Origin: Paraburkholderia ginsengisoli NBRC 100965
GTDB lineage: Bacteria > Pseudomonadota > Gammaproteobacteria > Burkholderiales > Burkholderiaceae
DNA: 64,000 bases
Assembly: GCF_000739735.1 (NCBI RefSeq)
Contig: NZ_BBJF01000005.1
Coordinates: 787,390 to 851,389 of the forward strand
Direction of reading: 5' to 3'
Position numbers and translations under genes: made by a program. This document shows, one piece after another, positions 1 to 8,822 of this stretch. How positions within the stretch are numbered: the first letter of the stretch is position 1; every line of letters starts with the position of its first letter. The notes under the pieces are model-generated. The model saw only the letters and a list, made by a program, of their open reading frames with translations. It had not been told where the DNA came from and made no database searches.

Positions 1-504
1 CTCGGGCACCGCGATCGGCGACGGCCGCTTCAGATAATCGCTATACGTCGCGACGATCGCGTGTTCAAGCCCCCGCCCCTCCCCCTTGCCGAGCAGCGGC
101 TCGACGTTCGCGAACAGGCACTGCGGCACGATGATCGTGGTCGCGCCGCTGTCCTCGACATAGTGCGCGAGCTCGGTGCTCATGTTCATCGGGTTGACCG
201 GCACCACGACCGCGTTGGCCCGCAGAATGCCGTAGTACGCGATGATCCATTGCGGGCTGTTCTGCATGTAGAGCAGCACGCGGTCGCCCGCTTTCACGCG
301 GCACTCGTGCTGCAGGAAGCCGGCAATGCGCTCGGCTTCGTCCTTGAATTCGGCGAACGAAACCGGCGTGTCGTAGAAGACGATAAACGGCTTGTCGGGA
401 AAGCGCGCCGCCGACACTTCGGCGTTATAGAAGATATTGGTCTCGGGCAGCGTCAGATGCAGTGGCACTTGCGGCGGCCAATGCGGATGATGGCGTTCGT
501 TCAT
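1..504 (-). CDS. Acyl-CoA ligase (AMP-binding family), N-terminal part only
   Basis: The first 168 codons are visible and the rest lies beyond the left edge. The translation (MNERHHPHWPPQVPLHL...) matches the N-terminal region of fatty-acid/aromatic-acid CoA ligases, with the typical run RVLLYMQNSPQWIIAYYGILRANAVVVPVNPM followed by the stretch that precedes the ATP-binding loop. The P-loop itself is not in the window. The ATG at 504-502 is preceded by AGGAG at good spacing. Such enzymes activate a carboxylic acid to its CoA thioester with ATP. An acyl-CoA dehydrogenase and an SDR reductase lie upstream on the same strand, so this probably primes substrate for that oxidation route. The substrate cannot be read from the sequence. 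Confidence 0.85.
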   Translation of the reverse strand, partial: MNERHHPHWPPQVPLHLTLPETNIFYNAEVSAARFPDKPFIVFYDTPVSFAEFKDEAERIAGFLQHECRVKAGDRVLLYMQNSPQWIIAYYGILRANAVVVPVNPMNMSTELAHYVEDSGATTIIVPQCLFANVEPLLGKGEGRGLEHAIVATYSDYLKRPSPIAVPE

Positions 505-688
505 AGGCGTCTCCTGCTTGACTGTCGTCGCGCGCGTCGCTGCGGGCGCGCGCGTCGTTCATGTGCGCCGCGCGGCGGATGCGCTTCGCTGCGCGAGGCG
601 TTCCGCTCATGCGTCGGCTTGTACATCGGTTGATACGTCTGCTCGCGTGCCTTTCGATACACGGCACGTGCTGGACCGGATGGGCGTC

Positions 689-1912
689 TCAGCGCGCGAG
701 ATAACGCCCCAACTCGACCTTGGCGATCGCATTGCGATGCACCTCGTCCGGGCCGTCGGCGAAACGCAGCGTGCGCGAACTCGCGTATGCGCGCGCGAGG
801 CCGAAGTCGTCGCTGACCGCGCCACCGCCGTGAACCTGCATCGCCCAGTCGATCACCTGGCAGGCCATGCTCGGCGCGGCGACCTTGATCATCGCGATCT
901 CCTGGCGCGCGTCCTTGTTGCCGACCGTGTCCATCTTGTGCGCGGCATTGAGCACGAGAAAGCGCGTCTGGTCGATCATGATGCGCGCGTTGGCGATCCG
1001 TTCGCGCGTCACGCCCTGATCCGCGATCGGCTTGCCGAATGCGACCCGCTCCAGTGAGCGGCGGCACATCGCTTCGAGCGCACGTTCGGCGCGCCCGATC
1101 AGGCGCATGCAGTGATGGATGCGTCCTGGTCCGAGCCGGCCCTGGGCGATCTCGAAGCCGCGTCCTTCGCCGAGCAGCATGTTGCTCGCGGGCACGCGCA
1201 CGTTCTCGAAAGCGATTTCGGCGTGGCCGTGCGGGGCGTCGTCGTAACCGAATACCGGCAGGTGGCGTAGCACCTTGACGCCGGGCGTGGCCATCGGCAC
1301 CAGAATCATCGACTGCTGCTGATGCCGGTTCGGATGATCGGGGTTCGACTTGCCCATGAAGATCAGAATCTGGCAGCGCGGATCGTTCGCGCCCGAGGTC
1401 CACCATTTGCGGCCGTTGATCACGTAGTGGTCGCCGTCGCGCACGATGCGCGCCTCGATATTGGTCGCATCCGACGACGCCACCTCCGGCTCCGTCATCG
1501 CGAACGCGGAGCGGATCGTGCCGTCGAGCAACGGCAACAGCCATTGCTCCTGCTGCTCCGGGCTCGCGTAACGCACCAGCGTTTCCATGTTGCCGGTGTC
1601 AGGCGCGGAACAGTTGAACGGCTCCGCGCCGATGTGCGAGCGCCCCATGATTTCGCACAACGGCGCGTATTCGAGGTTCGTCAATCCTGCGCCGTATTTC
1701 GACTCGGGCAGAAACAGGTTCCACAAACCGGCGGCCTTCGCCTTCTCTTTCAGCTGCTCGATCACCGGCGCGGGTTGCCAGCGATTGCCGGCTTCGCGCG
1801 CGGCGTCCATCTGCTCGTCGAAAACCGCCTCGGCTGGATAGACGTACTCGTCCATGAAAGCGTTCAGGCGCTTCTGCAAACTCTTGACCTTGTCCGAGTG
1901 CTGAAAATCCAT
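689..1912 (-). CDS. Acyl-CoA dehydrogenase (407 aa)
   Basis: A flavin enzyme that introduces the alpha-beta double bond into an acyl-CoA and passes electrons to ETF. The 407-aa length is normal for the family. Visible signatures are [21 protein letters not shown] (the FAD/substrate loop) and a C-terminal segment [47 protein letters not shown]. The latter is typical of the subgroup that acts on branched, long or unusual acyl-CoAs. It sits between the acyl-CoA ligase (185 nt downstream) and the SDR gene (about 100 nt upstream), all on the minus strand, consistent with one operon. The closing residues [12 protein letters not shown] are of the kind seen in ACAD10/11-like enzymes. The exact substrate is unknown. 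Confidence 0.9.
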   Translation of the reverse strand: MDFQHSDKVKSLQKRLNAFMDEYVYPAEAVFDEQMDAAREAGNRWQPAPVIEQLKEKAKAAGLWNLFLPESKYGAGLTNLEYAPLCEIMGRSHIGAEPFNCSAPDTGNMETLVRYASPEQQEQWLLPLLDGTIRSAFAMTEPEVASSDATNIEARIVRDGDHYVINGRKWWTSGANDPRCQILIFMGKSNPDHPNRHQQQSMILVPMATPGVKVLRHLPVFGYDDAPHGHAEIAFENVRVPASNMLLGEGRGFEIAQGRLGPGRIHHCMRLIGRAERALEAMCRRSLERVAFGKPIADQGVTRERIANARIMIDQTRFLVLNAAHKMDTVGNKDARQEIAMIKVAAPSMACQVIDWAMQVHGGGAVSDDFGLARAYASSRTLRFADGPDEVHRNAIAKVELGRYLAR

Positions 1913-2011
1913 GCGGCGTCTCCTTCTTTTATACGTAAGCGCAGCGCGGTCGCGCGAGCGGCGTGCCGATCGCGCTGCGTTCTGAAATGAAACGGAACGG
2001 TACGCCTCGAC

Positions 2012-2785
2012 TCAGACGATGATCGATCCGCCGTCCACCGCGAAGTGCTGGCCCGTGATGTGCCGCGACGCTTCGCTTGCGAGAAACACGACCGGTCCCT
2101 TCAGGTCCTCGTCGCCGCCGAGCCGCTGCAACGGCGTGCGCGACACGATCGTGTCTTCGAGCTTGTCGAGCAATCCCGCTGACATCTTCGACGGGAAAAA
2201 GCCCGGGCAGATTGCGTTGACGTTGATGTTGTACTTGCCCCATTCCGCCGCCAGCGCGCGCGTGAAATTGATCGCGGCGGCCTTCGACGTGTTGTACGCA
2301 ATCGTGTTCATGCCGGGCGGCGAGCCCTTGAGCCCCGCCACCGACGCGATGTTGATGATCTTGCCCGCGCGCCGCGGAATCATGCTGCGCTTGCCGACTT
2401 CGCGCGCGACGAAGAACGGCGCGTTGACGTTCAGGTTCATCACCTTGTGCCACGCTTCGTCGGGATAGTCCTCGGCAGGTGCGCCCCACGTCGCGCCCGC
2501 GTTGTTCACGAGGATGTCGATTTGGCCATGCAGTGCCAGCAATTCGTCGACGAGACCGGGAATACCCTCGAAGCGCTGCAGATCGTTCACGACGGTCAGT
2601 ACTTCGATGCCGCGGCTTTGCAGATGCGTTTTCGCTTCGGCGAGTTCATCGGCCTTGCGCGCGGTGATCGCAATGCGGCAACCCATTTCGCCGAGCGCTT
2701 CGGCCATTTGCAGGCCGAGTCCACGCGAACCGCCGGTGATCAAGGCAACCTTGCCGTCCAGTTGAAACAGTTCCTTCACAGACAT
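2012..2785 (-). CDS. Short-chain dehydrogenase/reductase (257 aa)
   Basis: A classical SDR. It has the TGGSRGLGLQMAEALG cofactor-binding glycine motif near residue 17, the NNAGATWG motif, and a catalytic Ser/Tyr/Lys set (SVAGL..., YNTSKAA). The start at 2785 was chosen because GGAGGAG lies 7 nt upstream; a longer in-frame start at 2884 adds 33 residues that do not look like protein of this family. As first gene of the minus-strand acyl-CoA operon, it probably reduces a 3-ketoacyl or oxidises a 3-hydroxyacyl intermediate. This role is inferred from context and the substrate is not known. Confidence 0.88.
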   Translation of the reverse strand: MSVKELFQLDGKVALITGGSRGLGLQMAEALGEMGCRIAITARKADELAEAKTHLQSRGIEVLTVVNDLQRFEGIPGLVDELLALHGQIDILVNNAGATWGAPAEDYPDEAWHKVMNLNVNAPFFVAREVGKRSMIPRRAGKIINIASVAGLKGSPPGMNTIAYNTSKAAAINFTRALAAEWGKYNINVNAICPGFFPSKMSAGLLDKLEDTIVSRTPLQRLGGDEDLKGPVVFLASEASRHITGQHFAVDGGSIIV

Positions 2786-3048
2786 GTGTCGCTCCTCCAT
2801 GTGTTCCGCTATGCAGATTTGGATTCCATATTTTCCGACCATCATACGTGCCGAAATTCGGCGTGTAAATAAAAGCACGCTCATTCACTTTCGTTATAAA
2901 CTGGCACGCATCATCGACGAGGCGGAGCATCAGGACTTACCCGCATACCGCCTTTTTCAATTGCGCTGTGCCGATACACGAGGCCGTTTTTTGCCGGGCT
3001 TTGTCACGTGTTCTGCATAGCGGCTTATCTTTGGACGGGACTTCTTTC
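2786..3048. promoter_or_regulatory. Divergent promoter region between SDR and acyl-CoA dehydrogenase
   Basis: This AT-richer gap separates two divergent acyl-CoA metabolism genes. It holds a perfect 13-bp palindrome GCCGAAATTCGGC (2850-2862) and a TATAAA box at about 2895 on the plus strand. The IclR-type regulator downstream at 4873-5763 is the obvious candidate to bind here, but no match to a known IclR site was confirmed. Confidence 0.35.
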
Positions 3049-4854
3049 ATGCAAGATGCGCCGATCATCAACGCGCGTGATCTGGATTTCCAGCTATTCG
3101 AAGTACTCGAAGTCGAGACGTTGACGCAGCGCGCTCGCCATGCCGATCACAGCCGCGAAACCTTCAATGCCGCGCTCGAAACGGCGCACGCGGTAGCCGT
3201 CGAAAAGTTCGCGACGCATAACCGTTTGCTCGACGAGCATGAGCCGCAATTCGACGGGCAACGGGTCACGCTGCCAGCGGAAGTGAAAGACGCGCTCGAC
3301 GCATTGCGCGCCACCGGCTTTCTCGCTGCGGGCAAAGACTACGAATGGGGTGGCATGCAGTTGCCGTCGGTGATTGCTTTCGCGTGCCTGTCATTGTTCA
3401 AGAGCGCCAACATCGCCACGTCCTCCTACGCGATGCTGACCACTGCGAACGCGAACGTGATCGAACGCTTCGGCAGCGCGGCGCAAAAGCGCAAGTATCT
3501 GCAGGCGCTATTCGAAGGCCGTGCGTTCGGCACGATGGCACTCACCGAGCCGCAAGCGGGCTCCAGCCTCTCCGACCTCGTCACCACGGCTACACCGAAT
3601 GCGGACGGCACCTATTCGATTCGCGGCAACAAGATCTTCATTTCGGCCGGCGATCACGAGTTGAGCGAGAACATCGTGCATCTCGTGCTCGCGCGTATTC
3701 CGGGCGGCCCGCCGGGCGTCAAAGGGATTTCGCTGTTCACCGTGCCGAAGTACCACGTCAACGACGACGGCAGCCTCGGCGCGCGCAACGACGTTGCATT
3801 GGCGGGGCTGATTCACAAGATGGGCTGGCGCGGCACGACGTCGACGATGTTGTCGTTCGGCGAGCACGGCGAATGTATCGGCGAGTTGGTGGGCGAACCG
3901 CATCACGGGCTCGCGTATATGTTCCATATGATGAACGAGGCGCGTATCGGCGTGGGTCTCGGCGCGGTGATGCTCGGCTATCGCGGCTATCTGGCGTCGC
4001 TCGATTACGCGCGCGAGCGGCCGCAAGGACGCCGGCCCGACAACAAGAATCCGCTCGATCCACAATTGCCGCTGATCGAACACGCCGACGTGCGCCGCAT
4101 GCTGCTCGCACAAAAGGCCTATGTGGAAGGCGCTTACGCGTTATGCCTGTACGCGGCGCGGCTCGTCGACGAACAGCACACCGGCGAGAGTGACGCCGCG
4201 CGCTCCGACGCGGGCCTGCTGCTCGATCTGCTGACGCCGGTGGTGAAATCGTGGCCGTCGCAATGGTGTCTCGAAGCGAACAGCCTCGCGATCCAGATTC
4301 ACGGCGGCTACGGCTATACGCGCGAGTACCCGGTCGAGCAGTTCTATCGCGACAACCGCCTGAACATGATCCACGAAGGCACGCACGGCATTCAGGCAAT
4401 CGATCTGCTGGGCCGTAAAGTCGTGATGAAACAGGGCGCGGCGCTCGCGTTGCTCGCGCGCGAGATCCAGCGCACGATCGACGCGGCGCGTGCTCACGAA
4501 GCGCTGCACGCTCACGCTGACGCGCTCGGCCACGCATGGCACGACCTCGCCGCGACGGTCGAAGCATTGCTGCCCACGTTGGCGCATGAAACCGAACGCG
4601 CGCTCGCCAATGCGAATGCTTTTCTCGAAGCATTCGGCCATATCGTGATTTCGTGGACGTGGCTGAGGCAGGCGATCGTCGCCAGCGCGGCGCTACCCAA
4701 CGCGGTTAGCGAAGCGGACTCGGACTTCTATCGCGGCAAGCTGCACGCGTGCCAGTGGTTCTTTCGTTGGGAGCTGCCGCGCGTGGAGTTGATGCTCGCG
4801 ACGCTGCGCGGCCTCGACGACACTACCCTCACGATGGCGCCGCAATGGTTCTAG
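3049..4854 (+). CDS. Long-form acyl-CoA dehydrogenase (601 aa)
   Basis: A 601-aa member of the acyl-CoA dehydrogenase family with the C-terminal extension typical of the ~600-residue bacterial enzymes (FadE5-like, DMSP-acyl/alkyl-type). Visible motifs are FGTMALTEPQAGSSLSDL (substrate/FAD loop), IHKMGWRGTTSTMLSF, and the quinone/FAD-adenine region IHGGYGYTREYPVEQFYRDNRLNMIHEGTHGIQAIDLLGRK. The catalytic base is expected in the IHEGT segment, where Glu follows His. The ATG at 3049 (MQDAPIINARDLDF) was preferred over a start 27 codons upstream, because the upstream residues are not family-like; no strong Shine-Dalgarno sequence is visible. It is divergent from the SDR operon and ends 18 nt before the IclR gene. 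Confidence 0.88.
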   Translation: MQDAPIINARDLDFQLFEVLEVETLTQRARHADHSRETFNAALETAHAVAVEKFATHNRLLDEHEPQFDGQRVTLPAEVKDALDALRATGFLAAGKDYEWGGMQLPSVIAFACLSLFKSANIATSSYAMLTTANANVIERFGSAAQKRKYLQALFEGRAFGTMALTEPQAGSSLSDLVTTATPNADGTYSIRGNKIFISAGDHELSENIVHLVLARIPGGPPGVKGISLFTVPKYHVNDDGSLGARNDVALAGLIHKMGWRGTTSTMLSFGEHGECIGELVGEPHHGLAYMFHMMNEARIGVGLGAVMLGYRGYLASLDYARERPQGRRPDNKNPLDPQLPLIEHADVRRMLLAQKAYVEGAYALCLYAARLVDEQHTGESDAARSDAGLLLDLLTPVVKSWPSQWCLEANSLAIQIHGGYGYTREYPVEQFYRDNRLNMIHEGTHGIQAIDLLGRKVVMKQGAALALLAREIQRTIDAARAHEALHAHADALGHAWHDLAATVEALLPTLAHETERALANANAFLEAFGHIVISWTWLRQAIVASAALPNAVSEADSDFYRGKLHACQWFFRWELPRVELMLATLRGLDDTTLTMAPQWF

Positions 4855-4872
4855 CCGAACTCGCGCCGCCGC

Positions 4873-5763
4873 TCAATGCGACAGCGCGATTTCGAGTTGC
4901 GTGACCACGTCGATCAGACGTGGCCGCACTTCCTCCAGCAGAAACTCCTTCGAGAGTTTGAACGACGGGCCGCCCACGTTGATCGCCATGATCGGCAATT
5001 CGCCGCCTGGCTGAAACGCGCGGGCAATACCGTTCACGTCTTTCTGCCAGTCGCCGAACGACGTCGTCACGCCGAGCGTGCGGTAATCGTCCAACGCCTT
5101 CTCGATGCCGCGACGCGTCTTCGGCCACGCGACGTGATCGAGTTCGCGCACCTGCTCCATGAAGCTGAGACGGTCGTGTTCGGGAATCGCCGCGAGCCAT
5201 GCGCGGCCGATCGCGGAGGTCGCGACTGGAATGCGCGAGCCGACTTCCAGCGTCAGCGTGAGCGCCACCGAGCCCCGGCAGTTTTCCACATAGATCATCG
5301 ACAGCCGGTCGCGCGTGCCCAGCGAAACCGTTGCGCCGGAGATGTCGGCCAGTTCCTGCATCACCGGCCTCGCGATCTTGCGCACGTCGAGGCGCGCCAG
5401 CATCGCGCTGCCGAGCGCGAGCGACGCGGTGCCCAGCCGGTACTTGCCGCTCTCCTTCAGATGGATCAGATAGCCGAGTAGCGTCAGCGTGTGAGTAAGG
5501 CGCGAGATCGTCGATTTCGGCAGCCGGCAACGCAGCGCCAGTTCCTGGTTGCTGAGCGATTTGTCGCCGGAGCGGAAACAGGCCAGCACTTCGAGTCCGC
5601 GGGCGAGCGCCGTGACGAAGTGCCGGTCGTCCTTGTGCGCCTCATGCGCGGTGCGGCTCGCGAGGATCGGCGTCCGCGCCGATGAAGCCGTGCTCTGCGC
5701 CGTGTCGTCGACGCCTGGGCCGTCGACCGGATCGTCGATCGGGCTGTATTGGGTTTTGCTCAA
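4873..5763 (-). CDS. IclR-family transcriptional regulator (296 aa)
   Basis: An N-terminal winged helix (SLSNQELALRCRLPKSTISRLTHTLTLLGYL) is followed by the IclR effector-binding domain, including GTRDRLSMIYVENCRGS and a terminal PIMAINVGGPSFKLSKEFL. The TTG start at 5763 has a GGGAGCG-type ribosome site. An ATG at 5868 would add 35 residues but lies upstream of the likely -10 box (TATAAT on the minus strand, 5848-5843), so TTG is preferred. It lies convergent with the long acyl-CoA dehydrogenase and probably controls the acyl-CoA genes to its left. The ligand is unknown. Confidence 0.85.
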   Translation of the reverse strand: MSKTQYSPIDDPVDGPGVDDTAQSTASSARTPILASRTAHEAHKDDRHFVTALARGLEVLACFRSGDKSLSNQELALRCRLPKSTISRLTHTLTLLGYLIHLKESGKYRLGTASLALGSAMLARLDVRKIARPVMQELADISGATVSLGTRDRLSMIYVENCRGSVALTLTLEVGSRIPVATSAIGRAWLAAIPEHDRLSFMEQVRELDHVAWPKTRRGIEKALDDYRTLGVTTSFGDWQKDVNGIARAFQPGGELPIMAINVGGPSFKLSKEFLLEEVRPRLIDVVTQLEIALSH

Positions 5764-6105
5764 AACGGAACGCGCTCCCGCGAAACGGCGGCATCTGAAG
5801 GACAAAGCGTGATCCCGGATCGAGGCCGATCCGGGCTGCGAAATTATAGTCTGAAATGTGGAACGCATTTAATGCGGACTGTTGACGAGTCAAGCCCGCG
5901 GCGACTGCCGCGTTGCACGAAGCAACACCGGCACCAGTTTTTCGAGCATGACAGCGTGCGCTGGAGTATTGTTTAAGCGCGCCGGGAGCGCGGTACGGCA
6001 ATCTTCTACAAGACAGCCGCTCCCCGTGAGCCAGGTCATGCTCGCAAGCGCGCGGTTTTATTGCATGCAACGAAGCGACATCAACTTATCGAGGATGGAG
6101 AAAAC
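5764..6105. promoter_or_regulatory. Divergent promoter region of IclR gene with perfect palindrome
   Basis: On the minus strand TATAAT lies at 5848-5843. A perfect 13-bp palindrome CGCATTTAATGCG (5864-5876) lies just upstream, about where the -35 region should be. This geometry suits autoregulation by the IclR protein or binding of another regulator. The rest of the gap up to the BON gene holds no ORF that looks real; GGATGGAG at 6093-6100 is the ribosome site of the next gene. Confidence 0.45.
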
Positions 6106-6477
6106 GTGAAAAAAGTCAATCTTTTGAAGGCGCTCGGTATTGCATTGTGTGTAGCAACCGCATCCAGCGCCTACGCCCAGGCCAGCGACGCTGCGCCGCC
6201 GGCAGGCACGGCTGCTCCCCCGGCCGCTAACGCCAAATCGACGCGCACGGCCGACCGCAAGCTGGGCCGTGACGTCCGGCGCGCGCTGGCGAGGACGCCG
6301 GGCTTCAATGTGTCGAACGTGTTCGTGCGGGCGCGCAGCGGTGCAGTGACCTTGACTGGCTCGGTGCCCGAGGGCAATCAGATCCAGCAGGCGGGAGATG
6401 TCGCGAAGGGTGTTCCCGGCGTGACCTCGGTGAACAACCGGATCACCCTCGGCGTGCAAAGCGGCGGTGGGGGTTGA
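6106..6477 (+). CDS. BON-domain periplasmic protein (123 aa)
   Basis: A small exported protein. The signal peptide MKKVNLLKALGIALCVATASSAYAQ is followed by an Ala/Pro-rich linker and one BON domain (about residues 48-115). The domain shows RKLGRDVRRALART...VFVRARSGAVTLTGSVPEGNQIQQAGDVAKGVPGVTSVNNRI. BON domains of the OsmY type bind phospholipid surfaces and often act in envelope stress. The GTG start at 6106 is chosen because it begins exactly at the signal peptide and has GGATGGAG 5 nt upstream; a TTG start 15 codons earlier would bury the signal. It is monocistronic and convergent with the XRE/cupin regulator. Confidence 0.85.
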   Translation: MKKVNLLKALGIALCVATASSAYAQASDAAPPAGTAAPPAANAKSTRTADRKLGRDVRRALARTPGFNVSNVFVRARSGAVTLTGSVPEGNQIQQAGDVAKGVPGVTSVNNRITLGVQSGGGG

Positions 6478-6498
6478 GCGTCCACAGCCTGATCGGAT

Positions 6499-6554
6499 GA
6501 CGACGGGTGGCGCCGCTTGCCGCGAACGCCGCGCATGAGGCGCCACCCGTTGTC
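6499..6554. terminator. Long hairpin between convergent genes (candidate terminator)
   Basis: Arms 6499-6514 and 6539-6554 pair over 16 bp (one G-T), with the core ACGGGTGGCGCC/GGCGCCACCCGT and a 24-nt loop. It sits between the convergent BON and XRE/cupin genes and could stop both. No run of T follows, so it is not a textbook intrinsic terminator. Confidence 0.5.
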
Positions 6555-6592
6555 CTGGTATTTGGAATCCTTAGCTTCTGGCTGGCTTCGGC

Positions 6593-7162
6593 TCAGCGTC
6601 GCACGAGACCGACCACATAGCGGCACAGTTCGTCGCCCGCATTGAAGAACTCGCACTCGACCGGCGCGCCGAGTTGCAGACAGTCCCCCGCTTCGAGCCG
6701 GTAAGTCTGGCCGCCCTCGCGAAACGTCAACACTCCCTGCGTGACCCAGATCTGTTGATGCTGAAACACGAATGCATCCGACGGGTACGGCACCTTCACG
6801 CCCGCCGGCAATTCGATTTCAAGCAGCTCCAGCACACCGCCGGTCGGCGGTGAAATGCGCCGTCGCGTGTAGCCCGTTTCGGGGTCCTGCCAGAGCGTTT
6901 GGTCCGCATGGCGCACGAGCCGCTCGCCGGTCTGCTCGGCGAGCGCGAGCAGGGTCGACAAGGTCAGCCCGAACGCGCCCGACAAACGCCCGAGCACCGT
7001 CGCGGTCGGACTCGCCTCGCCGCGTTCGATCTTGCTGATCATCGCCTTCGATACACCCGAGCGTTCCGCCAGCTCGCTCAGCGACCAGTTGCGCGCTTCG
7101 CGTTCGGCCTTCACGCGCGCGGAGATAGCCTGGGTCAGATCGATGGCGGCGGAGTCGGACAT
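6593..7162 (-). CDS. XRE-family regulator with C-terminal cupin (189 aa)
   Basis: The N-terminal helix-turn-helix spans about residues 10-70 (LSELAERSGVSKAMISKIERGEASPTATVLGRLSGAFGLTLSTLL). The C-terminal cupin barrel spans about residues 110-185 (VFQHQQIWVTQGVLTFREGGQTYRLEAGDCLQLGAPVECEFFNAG). This architecture is common in single-component regulators that sense a small metabolite. It is divergent from the flavin monooxygenase at 7347. An inverted repeat over that gene's promoter makes regulation of the monooxygenase operon the best guess. Confidence 0.87.
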   Translation of the reverse strand: MSDSAAIDLTQAISARVKAEREARNWSLSELAERSGVSKAMISKIERGEASPTATVLGRLSGAFGLTLSTLLALAEQTGERLVRHADQTLWQDPETGYTRRRISPPTGGVLELLEIELPAGVKVPYPSDAFVFQHQQIWVTQGVLTFREGGQTYRLEAGDCLQLGAPVECEFFNAGDELCRYVVGLVRR

Positions 7163-7263
7163 GGAGGGATCGTCGTGAGTGAAGTGAACACCGCAAAATT
7201 ATATCGACGCGCCGCCGCTTTCCACGCACGCGCTGCCGGCCATTAAAAGGCAAAAGCAATGTC

Positions 7264-7292
7264 TTGCATAGTAGTTTTTCGTCCACTATATT
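7264..7292 (+). promoter_or_regulatory. Sigma70-type promoter with overlapping inverted repeat
   Basis: The -35 box TTGCAT (7264-7269) and -10 box TATATT (7287-7292) are separated by 17 nt and sit 55 nt before the monooxygenase start. An inverted repeat ATAGT-N12-ACTAT (7268-7272 and 7285-7289) spans the spacer, the position expected for an operator. The divergent XRE/cupin protein is the likely ligand-responsive binder (inference). Confidence 0.55.
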
Positions 7293-7346
7293 AAACAAAC
7301 AGCAGCACCAGGCGTAAGCATTCGTCCACCTCAGCCGGAAGACACC

Positions 7347-8741
7347 ATGCCGAAGGAAATCGTTCTCAACGCATTTGACATGAACTGCGTAGGCCACATC
7401 CAGCAAGGCATGTGGACGCATCCGCGCGATCAGTCCAGCCGCTATACCGATCTTCAGTACTGGACCGAGTACGCGCGCACGCTGGAAGCGGGCCTCTTCG
7501 ACGGCATCTTTTTCGCCGACGTGGTGGGCGTCTACGACGTCTACGGCGGCACGCCGGACGCGGCGATTCGCGGCGCCGTGCAGGTGCCGGTCAACGACCC
7601 GACGCTGCTGATTCCGGCGATGGCCGCGGTCACGCGTCATCTGTCGTTCGGCGTCACGGCGAATCTGTCGGTCGAGCAGCCGTATCTGTTCGCTCGGCGC
7701 ATGTCGACGCTCGATCATCTGACGCGCGGCCGGGTCGGCTGGAACATCGTCACCGGCTATCTGGACAGCGCGTCGCGCGCGATCGGCCTCGCCGGACAGA
7801 TGGCGCACGACGACCGCTACGACCTCGCCGACGAATACATGGAACTGGTCTACAAACTGTGGGAATGCAGTTGGGAAGACGACGCGGTGCTGCGTGACAA
7901 AGCACGCGGCGTCTATGCGGACGCGGCGAAGGTCCATGTGATCCATCATCACGGCAAGCAGTATCGTGTGGATGCGATGCATCTGAGCGAGCCGTCGCCG
8001 CAGCGCACGCCGGTGCTCTATCAGGCCGGTTCGTCGGCGCGCGGCAAGCGCTTCGCCGCGGCGCACGCGGAGTGCGTGTTCGTCAATGGCCAGGCGAAGC
8101 CAGCGGTGAAAGCGATCGTCGATGACATTCGCGCGCATGCCGTCGCGGGCGGCCGGCAAGCGGACGCCATCAAGGTGCTGCTCGGGCAGACCGTCATCAC
8201 GGGCCGCACCGAGCGCGATGCGCAGGAGAAGTACGAGGAGTATCGGCGCTACGCGAGTTCGGAGGCGGCGCTCGTGCATGCGGCGGCGTCGCTCGGCATC
8301 GACTTCGCGCGCTACGATCTCGACGAGCCGATCGACACCGGCAAGAGCCAGGCGATCGTGTCGAACGTCGAAGCAATGACGCGCGCGGCCGGTCCGCAAT
8401 GGACCAAACGCAAGCTGCTCGAACAGATGGTGCTCGGCAGCCGGCAGGCACCGCTCGTCGGATCGGCCGAACGGATCGCGAGCGAACTGATCGCGTGGAC
8501 CGAGGAAACCGGCGTGGATGGTTTCAATCTGTCGCGCACGGTCGCGCCGGAGTGCTTCGGCGATTTCATCGAACTGGTGGTGCCGATCCTGCAGGAACGC
8601 GGCGCGTACAAACGCGCGTATCGCGACGGCACGTTGCGCGAGAAGCTCTTCGGTCATGCTCGGCTGCCTTCGACTCACTCGGCGGCACGGTATCGCTCGC
8701 CGGCTTGCGCAGCGGCGTCCACGGGCGACGTAGCGAACTGA
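7347..8741 (+). CDS. Flavin-dependent monooxygenase, NtaA/DmoA/SnaA family (464 aa)
   Basis: An LLM-class (bacterial luciferase-like) monooxygenase that uses FMNH2 supplied by a partner reductase. The N-terminal KEIVLNAFDMNCVGHIQQGMW, the central HLTRGRVGWNIVTGYLDSA and RTPVLYQAGSSARGKRFAAAHAECVFVNGQ are hallmarks of the nitrilotriacetate/dibenzothiophene/dimethyl sulfide monooxygenase group. The length is usual for the family. GGAAGA lies 5 nt before the ATG. The flavin reductase follows 81 nt downstream, so the two form a two-component system. The substrate (organosulfur, aminopolycarboxylate or other) cannot be told from sequence. Confidence 0.9.
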   Translation: MPKEIVLNAFDMNCVGHIQQGMWTHPRDQSSRYTDLQYWTEYARTLEAGLFDGIFFADVVGVYDVYGGTPDAAIRGAVQVPVNDPTLLIPAMAAVTRHLSFGVTANLSVEQPYLFARRMSTLDHLTRGRVGWNIVTGYLDSASRAIGLAGQMAHDDRYDLADEYMELVYKLWECSWEDDAVLRDKARGVYADAAKVHVIHHHGKQYRVDAMHLSEPSPQRTPVLYQAGSSARGKRFAAAHAECVFVNGQAKPAVKAIVDDIRAHAVAGGRQADAIKVLLGQTVITGRTERDAQEKYEEYRRYASSEAALVHAAASLGIDFARYDLDEPIDTGKSQAIVSNVEAMTRAAGPQWTKRKLLEQMVLGSRQAPLVGSAERIASELIAWTEETGVDGFNLSRTVAPECFGDFIELVVPILQERGAYKRAYRDGTLREKLFGHARLPSTHSAARYRSPACAAASTGDVAN

Positions 8742-8822
8742 TTTCGCCGAAGCACGCCTTTTACCCGGTGTCTTGAATGCCCGCGCATTCATGACACACC
8801 GATCTTCCAGCGAGAGGCCCTC

